Positions 54,019 to 62,962 of a stretch of DNA of 64,000 bases are shown here, in pieces (within the stretch, counting starts at the first letter, position 1; the number at the start of each line of letters is the position of its first letter). The notes below the pieces were generated by a model. It searched no databases and was not told the DNA's origin. It worked only from the letters and a program-made list of their open reading frames with translations. The position numbers were made by a program, and so were the translations under genes. Source of the DNA: Vibrio agarivorans (GTDB taxonomy: Bacteria > Pseudomonadota > Gammaproteobacteria > Enterobacterales > Vibrionaceae); contig NZ_JAUFQF010000001.1 in assembly GCF_030409635.1 (NCBI RefSeq), positions 744,001 through 808,000 of the forward strand, read 5' to 3'.

Positions 54019-54127
54019 TATGCGTTTCTCGAGAGTACTTAGGCAGGCGTTGATCTCGCCTGACTAATCACTCTATTTGATACTAAGGCCACCCAAAACT
54101 GAGTGGCCAATTCATATTTAATAGTGG

Positions 54128-55894
54128 TTAGCTTTGAGCTTGTGTTTTAAGCTTAGAGGTCACATTAGCACTCTTAAGAAGCAGAGCTCCAACGGTTAGA
54201 ACAACACCGCCACAGAAAACAAAGGCCATACGTCCCCAGAATGGATTAGGAATAAGAACCATAGCCATAACCAGAGCACCGAAGACAAGAATCAAACGGC
54301 CCAGCATACTGCGTTGTTGACGGTCGAACTCATCTTGACCTTCTTCTTCAATAACTGGAGTCGCAACATCTGTCCAAAACTCAGTAATCTCTTCAGCACG
54401 CTCTCCTTGTGGCTCTTTGTAGAACTTCGTTGTTAGACAGAAGAAACCACCAGTAATAAACAAGTGGCCAATAATGCCGTTCATTACAAGAAGATCTGAT
54501 GCCTCACGAGAAGTAAATCCACCTTCCAGGCCAATCATATTTGCAATAGCATCTGGAGTTATAACGAAACTCACTAAGTAAGAAACACCGATACCAACAA
54601 CTAACGTTGCCCAAGCAGCCCAATCCGGTGTTTTCTTAATAAACATGCCAAAGAATAGTGGAACAAGGATAGGCATCTGTAGGAGAGTACTTACGAACAT
54701 CATTGCATCGAACAGGCTCAAATCACGTAGTGAGTTGATGAACAACGCTACCATAATGATAAGTACACCAAATACTGAAGTAACCAGTTGACTCACACGC
54801 ATCAATTTTTTCTCTGATGCGTTTTTGTTGATGATCGGGCTATAGAAGTTGCGAACAAAAACACCGGCGTTACGGTTCAGGCCAGAGTCCATCGATGACA
54901 TCGTAGCTGCAAAAACAGCAGACATAAGTAGACCTACCATACCTACTGGCATCGCACGCTCTACAAACACGAGATATACCGCATCAGCTGCTTTACCACC
55001 CAAAGCGTCTGCGTGCGCAGAGATTGCGTCTGGGTAAATGATTGCTGATACCCAAGGTGGCGCAAACCAAATAGCAGGACCAATTAACATAAGAGCAAAT
55101 GCTAATAGTGCCGCCTTACGCGCATTAACAGAATCTTTAGCAGTTAGGAATCGGTAAGAATCCTGCATGTTATTGATATTTTGAAGCTGCTTAACAAACA
55201 TGAAGATGAACCATGCAACAAACAGCAACGGATAATTCATCTCTGGTCCCATGATCGAATCGGCTGGGAACTGCTCAATAAGGTTGCTTGGACCACCAAT
55301 TTTTACGATAGCAGCAACTGCACACACTACCGTAACTGCCATAATCACAACCATCTGAACGAAGTCTGAAGCAACAACGCCCCACGAACCACCAATAACA
55401 GAGATGAATAGAACAATAAGACCAGTCACCACGATGGTCAGTTCGATATCAATCTTAAATACTGCGCTCACAAATAGTGCTAGACCGTTTAACCAAATAC
55501 CTGTGTACACGATACTGGTTGGCATCGTTGCCCAGGTAAACACCTGTTCATTTGTCGCACCAAATCGGCGACGCACACCTTCAACTGGAGTGACTACACG
55601 CATTTGGCGGAAGCGGTATGAGAAAAACAACCAAGAAAGTAGGAAGCCAAACGCATTCGCTACAAAGATGGTCATTATTGGAAAGCCGTCCGTGAAAGCT
55701 TTACCCGCGGCACCAGTAAACGTCCATGCACTGAACTGCGTCATGAATGCTGTTGCACCCACCATCCACCAAAGCATCTTACCGCCACCACGGAAGTAGT
55801 CGCTAGTAGAGTTTCCAGCAAAACGTTTGAATATCAATCCAACCGCGATCATGAAAACAAAGTAGACTCCAACTACGAGTATATCTATGTTCAT
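54128..55894 (-). CDS. Sodium:solute symporter (SSS family), probable oligouronide/uronate importer
   Basis: A 588-residue SSS transporter with about 13-14 helices. Family features are GATAFMTQFSAWTFTGAAGKAFTDG near the N-terminus and the sodium-site region SAVFAATMSSMDSGLNRNAGVFVRNF near residue 330. Similar SSS carriers (ToaB/ToaC type) import alginate oligomers in Vibrio. The context of lyase, UxaC and KduD makes oligouronide or uronate import likely. It stands behind a terminator (56091-56120) and has its own promoter region with a candidate KdgR box. Confidence 0.85.
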   Translation of the reverse strand: MNIDILVVGVYFVFMIAVGLIFKRFAGNSTSDYFRGGGKMLWWMVGATAFMTQFSAWTFTGAAGKAFTDGFPIMTIFVANAFGFLLSWLFFSYRFRQMRVVTPVEGVRRRFGATNEQVFTWATMPTSIVYTGIWLNGLALFVSAVFKIDIELTIVVTGLIVLFISVIGGSWGVVASDFVQMVVIMAVTVVCAVAAIVKIGGPSNLIEQFPADSIMGPEMNYPLLFVAWFIFMFVKQLQNINNMQDSYRFLTAKDSVNARKAALLAFALMLIGPAIWFAPPWVSAIIYPDAISAHADALGGKAADAVYLVFVERAMPVGMVGLLMSAVFAATMSSMDSGLNRNAGVFVRNFYSPIINKNASEKKLMRVSQLVTSVFGVLIIMVALFINSLRDLSLFDAMMFVSTLLQMPILVPLFFGMFIKKTPDWAAWATLVVGIGVSYLVSFVITPDAIANMIGLEGGFTSREASDLLVMNGIIGHLFITGGFFCLTTKFYKEPQGERAEEITEFWTDVATPVIEEEGQDEFDRQQRSMLGRLILVFGALVMAMVLIPNPFWGRMAFVFCGGVVLTVGALLLKSANVTSKLKTQAQS

Positions 55895-56005
55895 TGTTTT
55901 ACCTCAGGCGTATTTAAAATAATAGTTAGGTTTTTACAAACCAATGGTTCAATAATAATTTTACAGTACAAAAATACCATCCACTGACACATAAAATGTG
56001 ACCAA

Positions 56006-56020
56006 TGAAACGATGCTTTA
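56006..56020. promoter_or_regulatory. Candidate KdgR box upstream of the symporter
   Basis: TGAAACGATGCTTTA matches the KdgR palindrome type TGAAACATTGTTTCA in most positions, including the left arm. It lies about 110 bp upstream of the symporter start, in a 303-bp gap that otherwise holds only the terminator at 56091-56120. Confidence 0.5.
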
Positions 56021-56090
56021 CATATTTCTGTTTGAATTTTTAGCTTACATGACTGATGCACTTACCAAGCATCTAGTGGAGTTTAGGCGC

Positions 56091-56120
56091 AAAAAAAGCA
56101 CCAACCTAAAAGGAAGGTGC
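56091..56120 (-). terminator. Intrinsic terminator after the RpiB-like gene
   Basis: On the minus strand GCACCTTCC pairs with GGTTGGTGC around TTTTA, followed by TTTTTTT. It ends the kduD-ygjV-cupin-rpiB unit before the symporter. Confidence 0.85.
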
Positions 56121-56197
56121 AAATCAGTTTCCCAATAAACTGTAGAGCCAAACCTCGTAGCAATAAAGCCATTTACACTGCTACAAGGTGTTGTAAA

Positions 56198-56833
56198 TTA
56201 GTCGATTAGTGACTTAACATACTCTGCAATTTCTGCTACTTGACAGTTAGCGAAGAAACATTCTTGGAATTGTGCACTACCAACCGCTTGCTTAACTAGC
56301 TCTTGATCGATTGCTTGTAGAGAAGCAACAACATCTTTACATACACCAGCTTTTACTTCATTTAGGATCTTGGCGTTAGCTTGCTGAGGAACAACACGCT
56401 CAACTGGGTACCCTTCTCCACGATTGCCAGTAAATGCTTTTTCGAAGATGTAACGAACGTTTAGTTCACCAGCCCAACCAAAGCCTTTAGCGAAAGCTAG
56501 AGAAAGTGCGTTACCGTTATTGATTTGGTTGAATAGGAATGCATCAGATGCCTCTAGGCAGTAACCACAAACAACACCAGGGTGAAGGTTGCTTGCCATT
56601 AATGCACCTTGACCAGTACCACAACCTGTTACGATAAAGTCAACAGCTTTAGAGTTAAGTAGAAGACTAGCCTGGATACCAAGGTGGATGTACGTTAGAT
56701 GATGATCGTTCTCATCAGTCATACCAACGTTAAATACTTCATGGCCTAAACCACCAGCAACTGTATTTAGCTCAGCTGCAACCATAGCATTCTTAGCTGC
56801 TTGGCTGTTTTCCATAGTTAGTGCAATTTTCAT
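56198..56833 (-). CDS. RpiB/LacA/LacB-family isomerase, DhuI-like
   Basis: A 211-residue RpiB-type isomerase. The family block VDFIVTGCGTGQGALMASN lies near residue 65 (Cys is the base of the family) and GYCLEASDAFLFNQINNGNALSL follows. A C-terminal extension of about 60 residues goes beyond plain RpiB. In streptococcal glycosaminoglycan catabolism the RpiB-family DhuI isomerises the linear form of unsaturated uronate before DhuD reduces it. The neighbours here (KdgF-like cupin and KduD) fit that role in place of KduI. This assignment is inference; ribose-5-phosphate isomerase activity is less likely in this setting. Confidence 0.8.
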   Translation of the reverse strand: MKIALTMENSQAAKNAMVAAELNTVAGGLGHEVFNVGMTDENDHHLTYIHLGIQASLLLNSKAVDFIVTGCGTGQGALMASNLHPGVVCGYCLEASDAFLFNQINNGNALSLAFAKGFGWAGELNVRYIFEKAFTGNRGEGYPVERVVPQQANAKILNEVKAGVCKDVVASLQAIDQELVKQAVGSAQFQECFFANCQVAEIAEYVKSLID

Positions 56834-56884
56834 TTGATACTCCTGCAGTTTCCTGCAATTAGTTAATTCTTAAAGTGTAAAATT

Positions 56885-57205
56885 TTAAACAAAGTCTTTA
56901 CGCATTGGCGTAAAGTTGTCGATCAGAATACCCGCTTCTAGGCAAACGCAACCATGTTCAATGTTTGGTTCTTTGTACATTGTATCGCCGGCTTCAACGA
57001 CTTTTGTTTCATCACCAATAGTGAATTCAAACTTACCCGACAATACATAAGTCAATTGCTCATGCGGGTGGCTGTGCATAGCGCCAATTGCGCCTGATTC
57101 AAAATGCACTTCTACAGCCATCATGTTGTCGTTATGAGCTAATACTTTGCGTGAAATACCCTCACCCAAGTCTTCTAGTTTGATGTTTTTGTTGTATACA
57201 AACAT
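56885..57205 (-). CDS. kdgF: Cupin, KdgF-like (unsaturated uronate linearisation)
   Basis: A 106-residue single-domain cupin. The metal ligands are in GAMHSHPHEQLTYVLSGKFEF (two His and a Gln, about residues 43-63) and EPNIEHGCVC (His, about 83). Size and motif match KdgF, which helps convert cyclic 4,5-unsaturated uronate from pectin or alginate lyases to its linear keto form. It overlaps the end of ygjV by 31 bp in another frame, a long overlap that implies coupled expression. Confidence 0.82.
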   Translation of the reverse strand: MFVYNKNIKLEDLGEGISRKVLAHNDNMMAVEVHFESGAIGAMHSHPHEQLTYVLSGKFEFTIGDETKVVEAGDTMYKEPNIEHGCVCLEAGILIDNFTPMRKDFV

Positions 57206-57738
57206 GGTTCAATATTCTCTAATTGCTGAGCTGTCGCTTGCGCTTTTTTCTGATCAATAATCAATCGGAATGTGGTACTCAAATTAACGCTAATCAGCAT
57301 CATTTCAAGTAGAGTACCGCCAATAGATCCTACAATAATGTTATTGATCAACCAGCAGCATGCGCCAACTAAAAAGCCTATTCTCATCTTAATACCGTTG
57401 AGACAGAACACACTATACGTGCCTATCGCGGTACCCAATAACGGCCAAATGTCGTGGTAGGACTCGATTAGGTAAAATCCACCAACCGCGCTCAAAGCGA
57501 TAAATCCAAAGGCTACAACTAGTGACGATACATAAATCGCTGTCGCTGTTCTCAAAACTGATAAAGCGGAGCTGGCAACAGATACTAATGAGCCTAATAG
57601 GAAATAGTGAATAAGGTGGTTAATGTGGAATACCATCATCAGGATCTTCAGTTTACGATCATCCTTTTGACAAAAAGTCGCCACACCCAACGCTAGGCTA
57701 ACAAAACCCAATATTTGAGCGATGACCACACTCTCCAT
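57175..57738 (-). CDS. YgjV-family inner-membrane protein
   Basis: A 187-residue protein with about six hydrophobic segments (IAQILGFVSLALGVATF, IHYFLLGSLVSVASSALSVL, VSSLVVAFGFIALSAVGGFYL and others) and the YgjV-type KMRIGFLVGACCWLINNIIVGSIGGTLLE. From ATG 57738 (AGAGG upstream). In E. coli ygjV lies near the uxaCA/exuT uronate genes, and the family recurs in uronate loci. The molecular function is unknown. It sits 30 bp after kduD. Confidence 0.8.
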   Translation of the reverse strand: MESVVIAQILGFVSLALGVATFCQKDDRKLKILMMVFHINHLIHYFLLGSLVSVASSALSVLRTATAIYVSSLVVAFGFIALSAVGGFYLIESYHDIWPLLGTAIGTYSVFCLNGIKMRIGFLVGACCWLINNIIVGSIGGTLLEMMLISVNLSTTFRLIIDQKKAQATAQQLENIEPCLYTTKTSN

Positions 57739-57768
57739 AACCACCTCTTACAAACTTCTTAAGAAGGA

Positions 57769-58530
57769 TTAACGTGACAACCAACCGCCATCAACCGCTA
57801 CCGTGTAACCATTGATGTAGTTTGATGCACTTGATGCTAGGAATACACATGGGCCCGCTAGATCTTCTGGTGTTCCCCAACGTGCCGCAGGAATACGGTC
57901 TACAATCTCTTTATTACGTTGCTCATCTGCGCGCAATGCAGCTGTGTTATTAGTTGCCATGTAACCTGGTGCGATCGCATTGACGTTAATACCATGGCTT
58001 GCCCACTCGTTCGCCATTAGGCGAGTTACACCCATTACACCACTCTTAGAAGCTGTGTAAGAAGGTACGCGAATACCACCTTGGAATGAAAGCATAGATG
58101 CGATATTGATGATCTTGCCACCTTCACCCTGAGCAATCATTTGCTTCGCAACTGCTTGAGACATGAAGAACACAGACTTAACATTGATGTTCATTACGTC
58201 ATCCCAGTCTTGCTCAGAGAAATCAATTGCATCGTTACGACGAATGATACCGGCATTGTTAACAAGAACATCGATACGGCCCAGTTCAGTCACCGCCTGG
58301 TCAACAATTGATGGAATGTCATCAAGCTTCATTAGGTTTGCACGGATATCGATAAACTTGCGACCTGTTTCTTTCATTTTTTCAATGGTTTCAGTTGGCT
58401 CTACAATGTTCACGCCAACAATGTCACAACCTGCATTGGCTAGACCTAGCGCCATGCCTTGACCAAGACCAGTGTCACAACCAGTAACAATCGCAACTTT
58501 ACCTTCTAGATTAAATGAATCAAGAATCAT
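57769..58530 (-). CDS. kduD: 2-Deoxy-D-gluconate 3-dehydrogenase (KduD), SDR family
   Basis: A 253-residue short-chain dehydrogenase, the exact KduD length, from ATG 58530 (AAAGGA upstream); the longer frame to 58623 has no site. The cofactor motif VTGCDTGLGQGMALG lies at residues 15-29, NNAGI near 90, the catalytic Ser in IASMLSFQGG, and Tyr-x3-Lys in SYTASKSG. It reduces 2,5-diketo-3-deoxygluconate to 2-keto-3-deoxygluconate. KdgK and Eda are not in the window. It is the first gene of the minus-strand unit, divergent from kdgR. Confidence 0.92.
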   Translation of the reverse strand: MILDSFNLEGKVAIVTGCDTGLGQGMALGLANAGCDIVGVNIVEPTETIEKMKETGRKFIDIRANLMKLDDIPSIVDQAVTELGRIDVLVNNAGIIRRNDAIDFSEQDWDDVMNINVKSVFFMSQAVAKQMIAQGEGGKIINIASMLSFQGGIRVPSYTASKSGVMGVTRLMANEWASHGINVNAIAPGYMATNNTAALRADEQRNKEIVDRIPAARWGTPEDLAGPCVFLASSASNYINGYTVAVDGGWLSR

Positions 58531-58785
58531 GTTCGTTCCTTTAAAAGCTAATATTTCGTGTTTGCTTATGATGGCAACCCATCCCATGAAACGAACTATA
58601 TATTTTTTAAAACTGCATTTCAATTATTTATAAAACACCTTTTCATTTTGTTGATCAAGATCTCTCTTTTGTCCGACAAGAGCGGGATGGGTTTCAAATT
58701 TTTGAAAACCTTTTTTAAAATACGTGGAAGCGTGTTAGCTGATGGGTATAATGCCAACATCGCGAATTTGAATAATGGTAATTTA
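58531..58785. promoter_or_regulatory. kduD/kdgR divergent control region
   Basis: 255 bp with both promoters. TAAAACTGCATTTCA (58608-58622) matches the KdgR box type TGAAACATTGTTTCA in both arms (AAAC and TTTCA) and lies 78 bp upstream of kduD. Confidence 0.55.
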
Positions 58786-59571
58786 ATGGAAAAGTCTACG
58801 CAGCCAGAAGCCGTTTCATCGGTTCTTAAGGTATTCAACATTCTGCAAGCCCTTGGTGAGCAAAAGGAAATTGGTGTATCTGAACTGTCTCAGCGCCTGA
58901 TGATGTCTAAAGCAACGACCTACCGTTTTCTGCAAACAATGAAAACGTTAGGTTATGTCACACAGGAAGGCGAAGCAGACAAATACTCTCTCACCCTGAA
59001 ACTATTTGAGCTCGGCGCTAAATCTTTAGAGTATGTCGATCTGATTGAACTGGCAGATAAAGAAATGAAAGTCATTTCGGAGCTAACAAATGAGACCGTT
59101 CACCTAGGTTCACTTGATGAAGACTCTATCATTTATATCCACAAAATAGATTCAAACTATAGCCTTCGTATGCATTCACGAGTGGGTCGTCGTAACCCTC
59201 TTTATACTACGGCTATTGGTAAAGTACTACTTGCAGAACGAGAAGACTCTTTTGTAAGAAATACTTTATCTCGTATTGAGTTTGTAAAGAGTACTGATCG
59301 CACTCATGAAAATGCGGAGCAGCTAATCGCCGAGCTGAAATTGGTTAAAGAGCAGCACTTCGGTGAAGACAACGAAGAGCAAGAGCCTGGATTAAGATGT
59401 CTGGCTGCACCTGTCTATGACCGTTTTGGTACGGTTATAGCGGGAGTTTCCATTTCATTTCCTACAATTCGTTTCGATGAAAAGCGTATGTCTTATTACA
59501 TCGATCTTCTTCATAAAGCAGGCCGCAACATCTCTGAGCAATTAGGATACAAAAACTATCCTGTTCAATAA
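58786..59571 (+). CDS. kdgR: IclR-family repressor KdgR
   Basis: A 261-residue IclR-type regulator very close to enterobacterial KdgR. It shares SSVLKVFNILQALGEQKEIG, the helix-turn-helix SELSQRLMMSKATTYRFLQTM, the effector-domain stretches LGSLDEDSIIYIHKIDS and RVGRRNPLYTTAIGKVLLA, and the tail GYKNYPVQ. KdgR represses pectin, uronate and 2-keto-3-deoxygluconate genes and is released by 2-keto-3-deoxygluconate. The frame runs back to 58558, but homology starts here, so ATG 58786 is chosen. It is divergent from kduD and is followed by a strong terminator. Confidence 0.93.
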   Translation: MEKSTQPEAVSSVLKVFNILQALGEQKEIGVSELSQRLMMSKATTYRFLQTMKTLGYVTQEGEADKYSLTLKLFELGAKSLEYVDLIELADKEMKVISELTNETVHLGSLDEDSIIYIHKIDSNYSLRMHSRVGRRNPLYTTAIGKVLLAEREDSFVRNTLSRIEFVKSTDRTHENAEQLIAELKLVKEQHFGEDNEEQEPGLRCLAAPVYDRFGTVIAGVSISFPTIRFDEKRMSYYIDLLHKAGRNISEQLGYKNYPVQ

Positions 59572-59588
59572 GATGAACTATTTGTAAG

Positions 59589-59613
59589 AGCAGCATTCTT
59601 TGCTGCTTTTTTT
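59589..59613 (+). terminator. Intrinsic terminator of kdgR
   Basis: AGCAGCA pairs with TGCTGCT around TTCTT, followed by TTTTTT on the plus strand. Confidence 0.9.
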
Positions 59614-59658
59614 GAAACCAAACCTATTAGTGAAACAGTGTTTTATTTTGGAGTATGT

Positions 59659-61527
59659 ATGGGCTCTTCTATCACCCCCAATGTTCGCGACTTTCTCACA
59701 AGACTAGATCCATTTGATAAACTTCCCTTGTCATTAGTCGAATCCCTGTCAAACTCCGTGGTGGTAAAATACCTAGCAAAGGATGAAGTGATCACATTCA
59801 GTGCCCTATGTAAAAAACGTTATCTGTATATTGTTAGAACGGGTGCGATAGAACAGAGGAGTCGCGATGGTTCACTTCGGGCGCGCTTAGGCATTGACGA
59901 CCAGTTTGGTTTTACCTTTCTTGATCCGTTAGAAAATGCCGAAGATGGATACGAAGCACAAGCCATTGAAGATTCTCTTCTCTATCTACTACCTCACCAT
60001 GAACTAACAAGAATCTGTCAACAACATCCAGAGTTTGCCGACTATTTTGCTTCTCAAGCAACTACTCGCCTATCTTCGGCTGTGAAGCATGCGGTACGAA
60101 AAGAAGATAAAGGACTATTCTTTCGCCAAATCAGTGAGGTAGCGAGTAAGAACATTGCAATTGTAGATCACACCAATTCAATAAAGTCAGTCGCCAAAAT
60201 AATGTGTGGAGATCAAAGAAGTTCTTGTGCTGTTGTCATGCACGACGAGGATATTGTTGGAATGGTCACAGATCGCGACATGACAAGAAGTGTTGTAGCA
60301 CAAGAAATATCGACCGATTTACCTATATCCAGTGTTATGAACGCCAAGCCCATTTTGGTCAATAGCGAAGATAAGGTGATACAAGCTATCTCGCTGATGC
60401 TTCAATATAACGTTCGTTGTTTACCGGTTGTCAAAAAGGGTAAAGTGTCAGGACTTCTTACCACCACCCATCTTGTACATAACCATAAAACACAGTCGCT
60501 ATTTCTGATAGAAAAAATCAAGTATGCCGACTCCATAGACGCCCTATCAGCTCTAAGAGAAGAAAAACAGACGATATTCCAAGCGCTGGTTGAAAGTGGC
60601 ATTAGCGCTGAGATCCAAGGGCAAGTCATGTCCATGATTATGGATGCTTTTACACGCCGAATCATTCAGCTTACAGAAAAGTCACTAGGTGATCCTCCTT
60701 GCGAGTACGCATGGCTAGTCGCTGGCTCCCATGCTCGTAATGAAGTCCATATGCTATCAGATCAAGACAGTGCAATCGTCATATCTGATGACGTGAAAGA
60801 GCATAACTATCATTACTTTAACTACCTCGCAATGAAGGTCTGTAATGGACTTGCAGCGTGCGGTTACCCCCTTTGTGACGGAAAATATATGGCGGCAAAC
60901 AAAAAGTGGTGCCAACCTGTTTCTCGCTGGAAGGAGTACTATCACAAATGGGTACTGAGCCCTGAGTACAACAAGTTGCTAAGCGTCAGCGTATTCTTGG
61001 AAGTTCGAGCTATCCATGGTAATGCTGAATTTATTGATACTGTTCAATCACATATGCATGATTGCATTCAAAAGAACCCTCGTTTCATTCCAGCACTCAC
61101 TCGAGATGCTATAGAGACTCAACCGCCACTTGGTATCTTTAATAGTCTTGTCCTAGAAAAAGGGGGGAAGAACAGCAACACTCTCAATATAAAAAAGTAT
61201 GCGCTCAACCTAATCATTGATCTTGCGCGTATTTTCAGCTTAGCCGCAGGTGGCTCTTTAACTGGAACGGAAGAGCGTTTTCGTTATGCTGCCAAGCATG
61301 GCACAATGTCATTAGACACATGCGAAAACATCATTGGCGCATTTCGCTTTATCACTCACGTTCGTTTTCGCCACCAGCTCAATGCCATTTTGAATGGCAA
61401 AACACCAGATAATCACATTGCACCTGACCAGTTCAGCAGTTTTGAGCGCAAACACCTCAAGGAAGCATTTAAAATCATTAGCGAGCTACAGGACGTAGCC
61501 AAACTTCGTTTTGTAAAAGGCAGTTAA
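59659..61527 (+). CDS. cNMP-binding/CBS/DUF294 nucleotidyltransferase-like protein
   Basis: A 622-residue cytoplasmic protein; GGAG lies 5 bases before ATG 59659. In order: a cyclic-nucleotide-binding-like domain (about 15-140); a CBS pair (about 165-290, KIMCGDQRSSCAVVMHDEDIVGMVTDRD); a DUF294 nucleotidyltransferase domain with GSHARNEVHMLSDQDSAIV, i.e. G-S and D-x-D of the GlnD-like fold; and a DUF294 C-terminal substrate-binding helical domain. Such proteins are widely paired with a DnaQ-like exonuclease, as here, and often sit near acetate transport genes. The target of any nucleotidyl transfer is unknown. Confidence 0.88.
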   Translation: MGSSITPNVRDFLTRLDPFDKLPLSLVESLSNSVVVKYLAKDEVITFSALCKKRYLYIVRTGAIEQRSRDGSLRARLGIDDQFGFTFLDPLENAEDGYEAQAIEDSLLYLLPHHELTRICQQHPEFADYFASQATTRLSSAVKHAVRKEDKGLFFRQISEVASKNIAIVDHTNSIKSVAKIMCGDQRSSCAVVMHDEDIVGMVTDRDMTRSVVAQEISTDLPISSVMNAKPILVNSEDKVIQAISLMLQYNVRCLPVVKKGKVSGLLTTTHLVHNHKTQSLFLIEKIKYADSIDALSALREEKQTIFQALVESGISAEIQGQVMSMIMDAFTRRIIQLTEKSLGDPPCEYAWLVAGSHARNEVHMLSDQDSAIVISDDVKEHNYHYFNYLAMKVCNGLAACGYPLCDGKYMAANKKWCQPVSRWKEYYHKWVLSPEYNKLLSVSVFLEVRAIHGNAEFIDTVQSHMHDCIQKNPRFIPALTRDAIETQPPLGIFNSLVLEKGGKNSNTLNIKKYALNLIIDLARIFSLAAGGSLTGTEERFRYAAKHGTMSLDTCENIIGAFRFITHVRFRHQLNAILNGKTPDNHIAPDQFSSFERKHLKEAFKIISELQDVAKLRFVKGS

Positions 61528-61529
61528 TC

Positions 61530-62240
61530 ATGTTCAATCGTTGGTTCGGAAAGTCCTCTACACAGTGTCAAGAGGCATTAAGACAATCTATCGCACCCAA
61601 CTCGTCATACAGTTTTGCGTTAGATAACTATCTACGCCACCCACAGCCCTCCCTTTCTGAGGACCTAATTAGCCAACAATTTGTCGCACTAGACTTTGAA
61701 ATGACCGGGCTTGAAGCTGAGCGTGACAAAATACTCTCTATCGGGCTCGTCCACTTAAATTGCAATGAAATCAATCTATGCAGTAGCCATGAAATTTATC
61801 TCGACCACGGAGACTATGTTAAAAAAGAAAGTGCCGAGATAAATGAAATTGTTCCACAACAATTAGTCAATGCTACTGAGCCCACTGCGGCACTTGACGA
61901 ACTGCTAACGCATTTAAAAGGTAAAATCGTTGTCGCCCACAGTGCATGTATTGAGCGTAGCTTTCTCAATGCGCAAGTAAAAGCGGCCTATGGATTAGAG
62001 TGTCTACCTTGCCATTTTGTTGACACTCTACAGCTGGAAAAAAAATACAGCTATGCTGGCTTGTCCAAGAGTCATCAAAGCTATCAACTCAACGACCTTC
62101 GTCGTCACTATAATTTACCTGACTACTACGCTCACTCAGCGGCAAGCGATGCTTTCGCTTGTGCCGAATTATTTCTCGTGCAACTAAGTAAGTTAAAACT
62201 GAAGTTTGAGAGCAAAATTTCTGACGTCATCATCGGCTAA
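61530..62240 (+). CDS. DnaQ-like 3'-5' exonuclease
   Basis: A 236-residue DEDDh-type exonuclease with Exo I VALDFEMTGLEAERDKILSIG (Asp/Glu, about 50-70), Exo II VVAHSACIERSFL near 132 (Asp replaced by the Glu/Arg stretch) and Exo III YYAHSAASDAFACAELF (His-x4-Asp, about 195). It lies 2 bp after the CBS/DUF294 gene and so shares its transcript. The role could be RNA or DNA trimming linked to the partner protein; it is not the replicative epsilon subunit. Confidence 0.85.
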   Translation: MFNRWFGKSSTQCQEALRQSIAPNSSYSFALDNYLRHPQPSLSEDLISQQFVALDFEMTGLEAERDKILSIGLVHLNCNEINLCSSHEIYLDHGDYVKKESAEINEIVPQQLVNATEPTAALDELLTHLKGKIVVAHSACIERSFLNAQVKAAYGLECLPCHFVDTLQLEKKYSYAGLSKSHQSYQLNDLRRHYNLPDYYAHSAASDAFACAELFLVQLSKLKLKFESKISDVIIG

Positions 62241-62242
62241 CT

Positions 62243-62962
62243 ATACCCGTGATCATTGAAGATGCTTGATTTTTCCTTAAAGCAGGATCATGCTACGCAC
62301 CATGAAAATAATACTGACTCCTCAACAGAAACAACAACTCGAAGAGATGCACGATTCAACTCGTGATGGTCGAGTGCGTGACCGCATAAAAGCGGTTTTA
62401 CTCGCGTCTGAAGGGTGGAGTCAGACGATGATTTCTCAAGCTCTTCGTATTCACGAATCGACGGTCGCTCGTCACCTCAGTGATTATGTTCTCTCTGAAA
62501 AACTTAAGCCTGAAAATGGTGGTAGCCAGAGCCGACTTTCTGCTAAGCAAACTATGCAGCTTATCGAACATCTGGCAGAGAAAACGTACTTCCATACCCA
62601 CCAAATTGTTGGTTATGTACAAGCTGAGTTTGGTATCCGTTATACCGTTGCTGGCATGAACAAGTGGCTGCATCACCACGGCTTCTCATATAAGAAGCCG
62701 AAAGGTGTACCGCACAAGTTTAATCCAGAGATGCAGCAAGCCTTTATCGTATATTACAACGAGACGCTAAGAAAGAGCGAAGACCCTGTGTTGTTCATGG
62801 ATGCCGTTCATCCTACACAGTCAACAAAACTGAGTTATGGCTGGATACGCAAGGGCCAAGACAAAGTGATTGAGACAACAGGCAGTCGAACTCGTCTTAA
62901 TATTATCGGTGCGTTACCGCTTCAAAATATTGGCGCAACGGTGACAGACACGTATGACACGA
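62243..62962 (+). mobile_element. IS630-family element, interrupted by IS5
   Basis: The left end begins 3-5 bases after the exonuclease stop, near TATACCCGTGATCATTGAAG; a TA target would fit IS630. The transposase gene starts inside and is cut at 62962. The right part of the element must lie beyond the IS5 copy, outside the window. Confidence 0.65.
62302..62962 (+). pseudogene. IS630-family transposase, 3' part cut off by IS5 insertion
   Basis: About 220 residues of an IS630 transposase from ATG 62302. The N-terminal helix-turn-helix region (RIKAVLLASEGWSQTMISQALRIHESTVARHL), a second winged region (GFSYKKPKGVPHKF) and the first catalytic aspartate block VLFMDAVHPTQS are present. The second Asp and the Glu are missing because the reading frame runs into the IS5 terminal repeat at 62963. 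It is inactive in this form. Confidence 0.85.
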
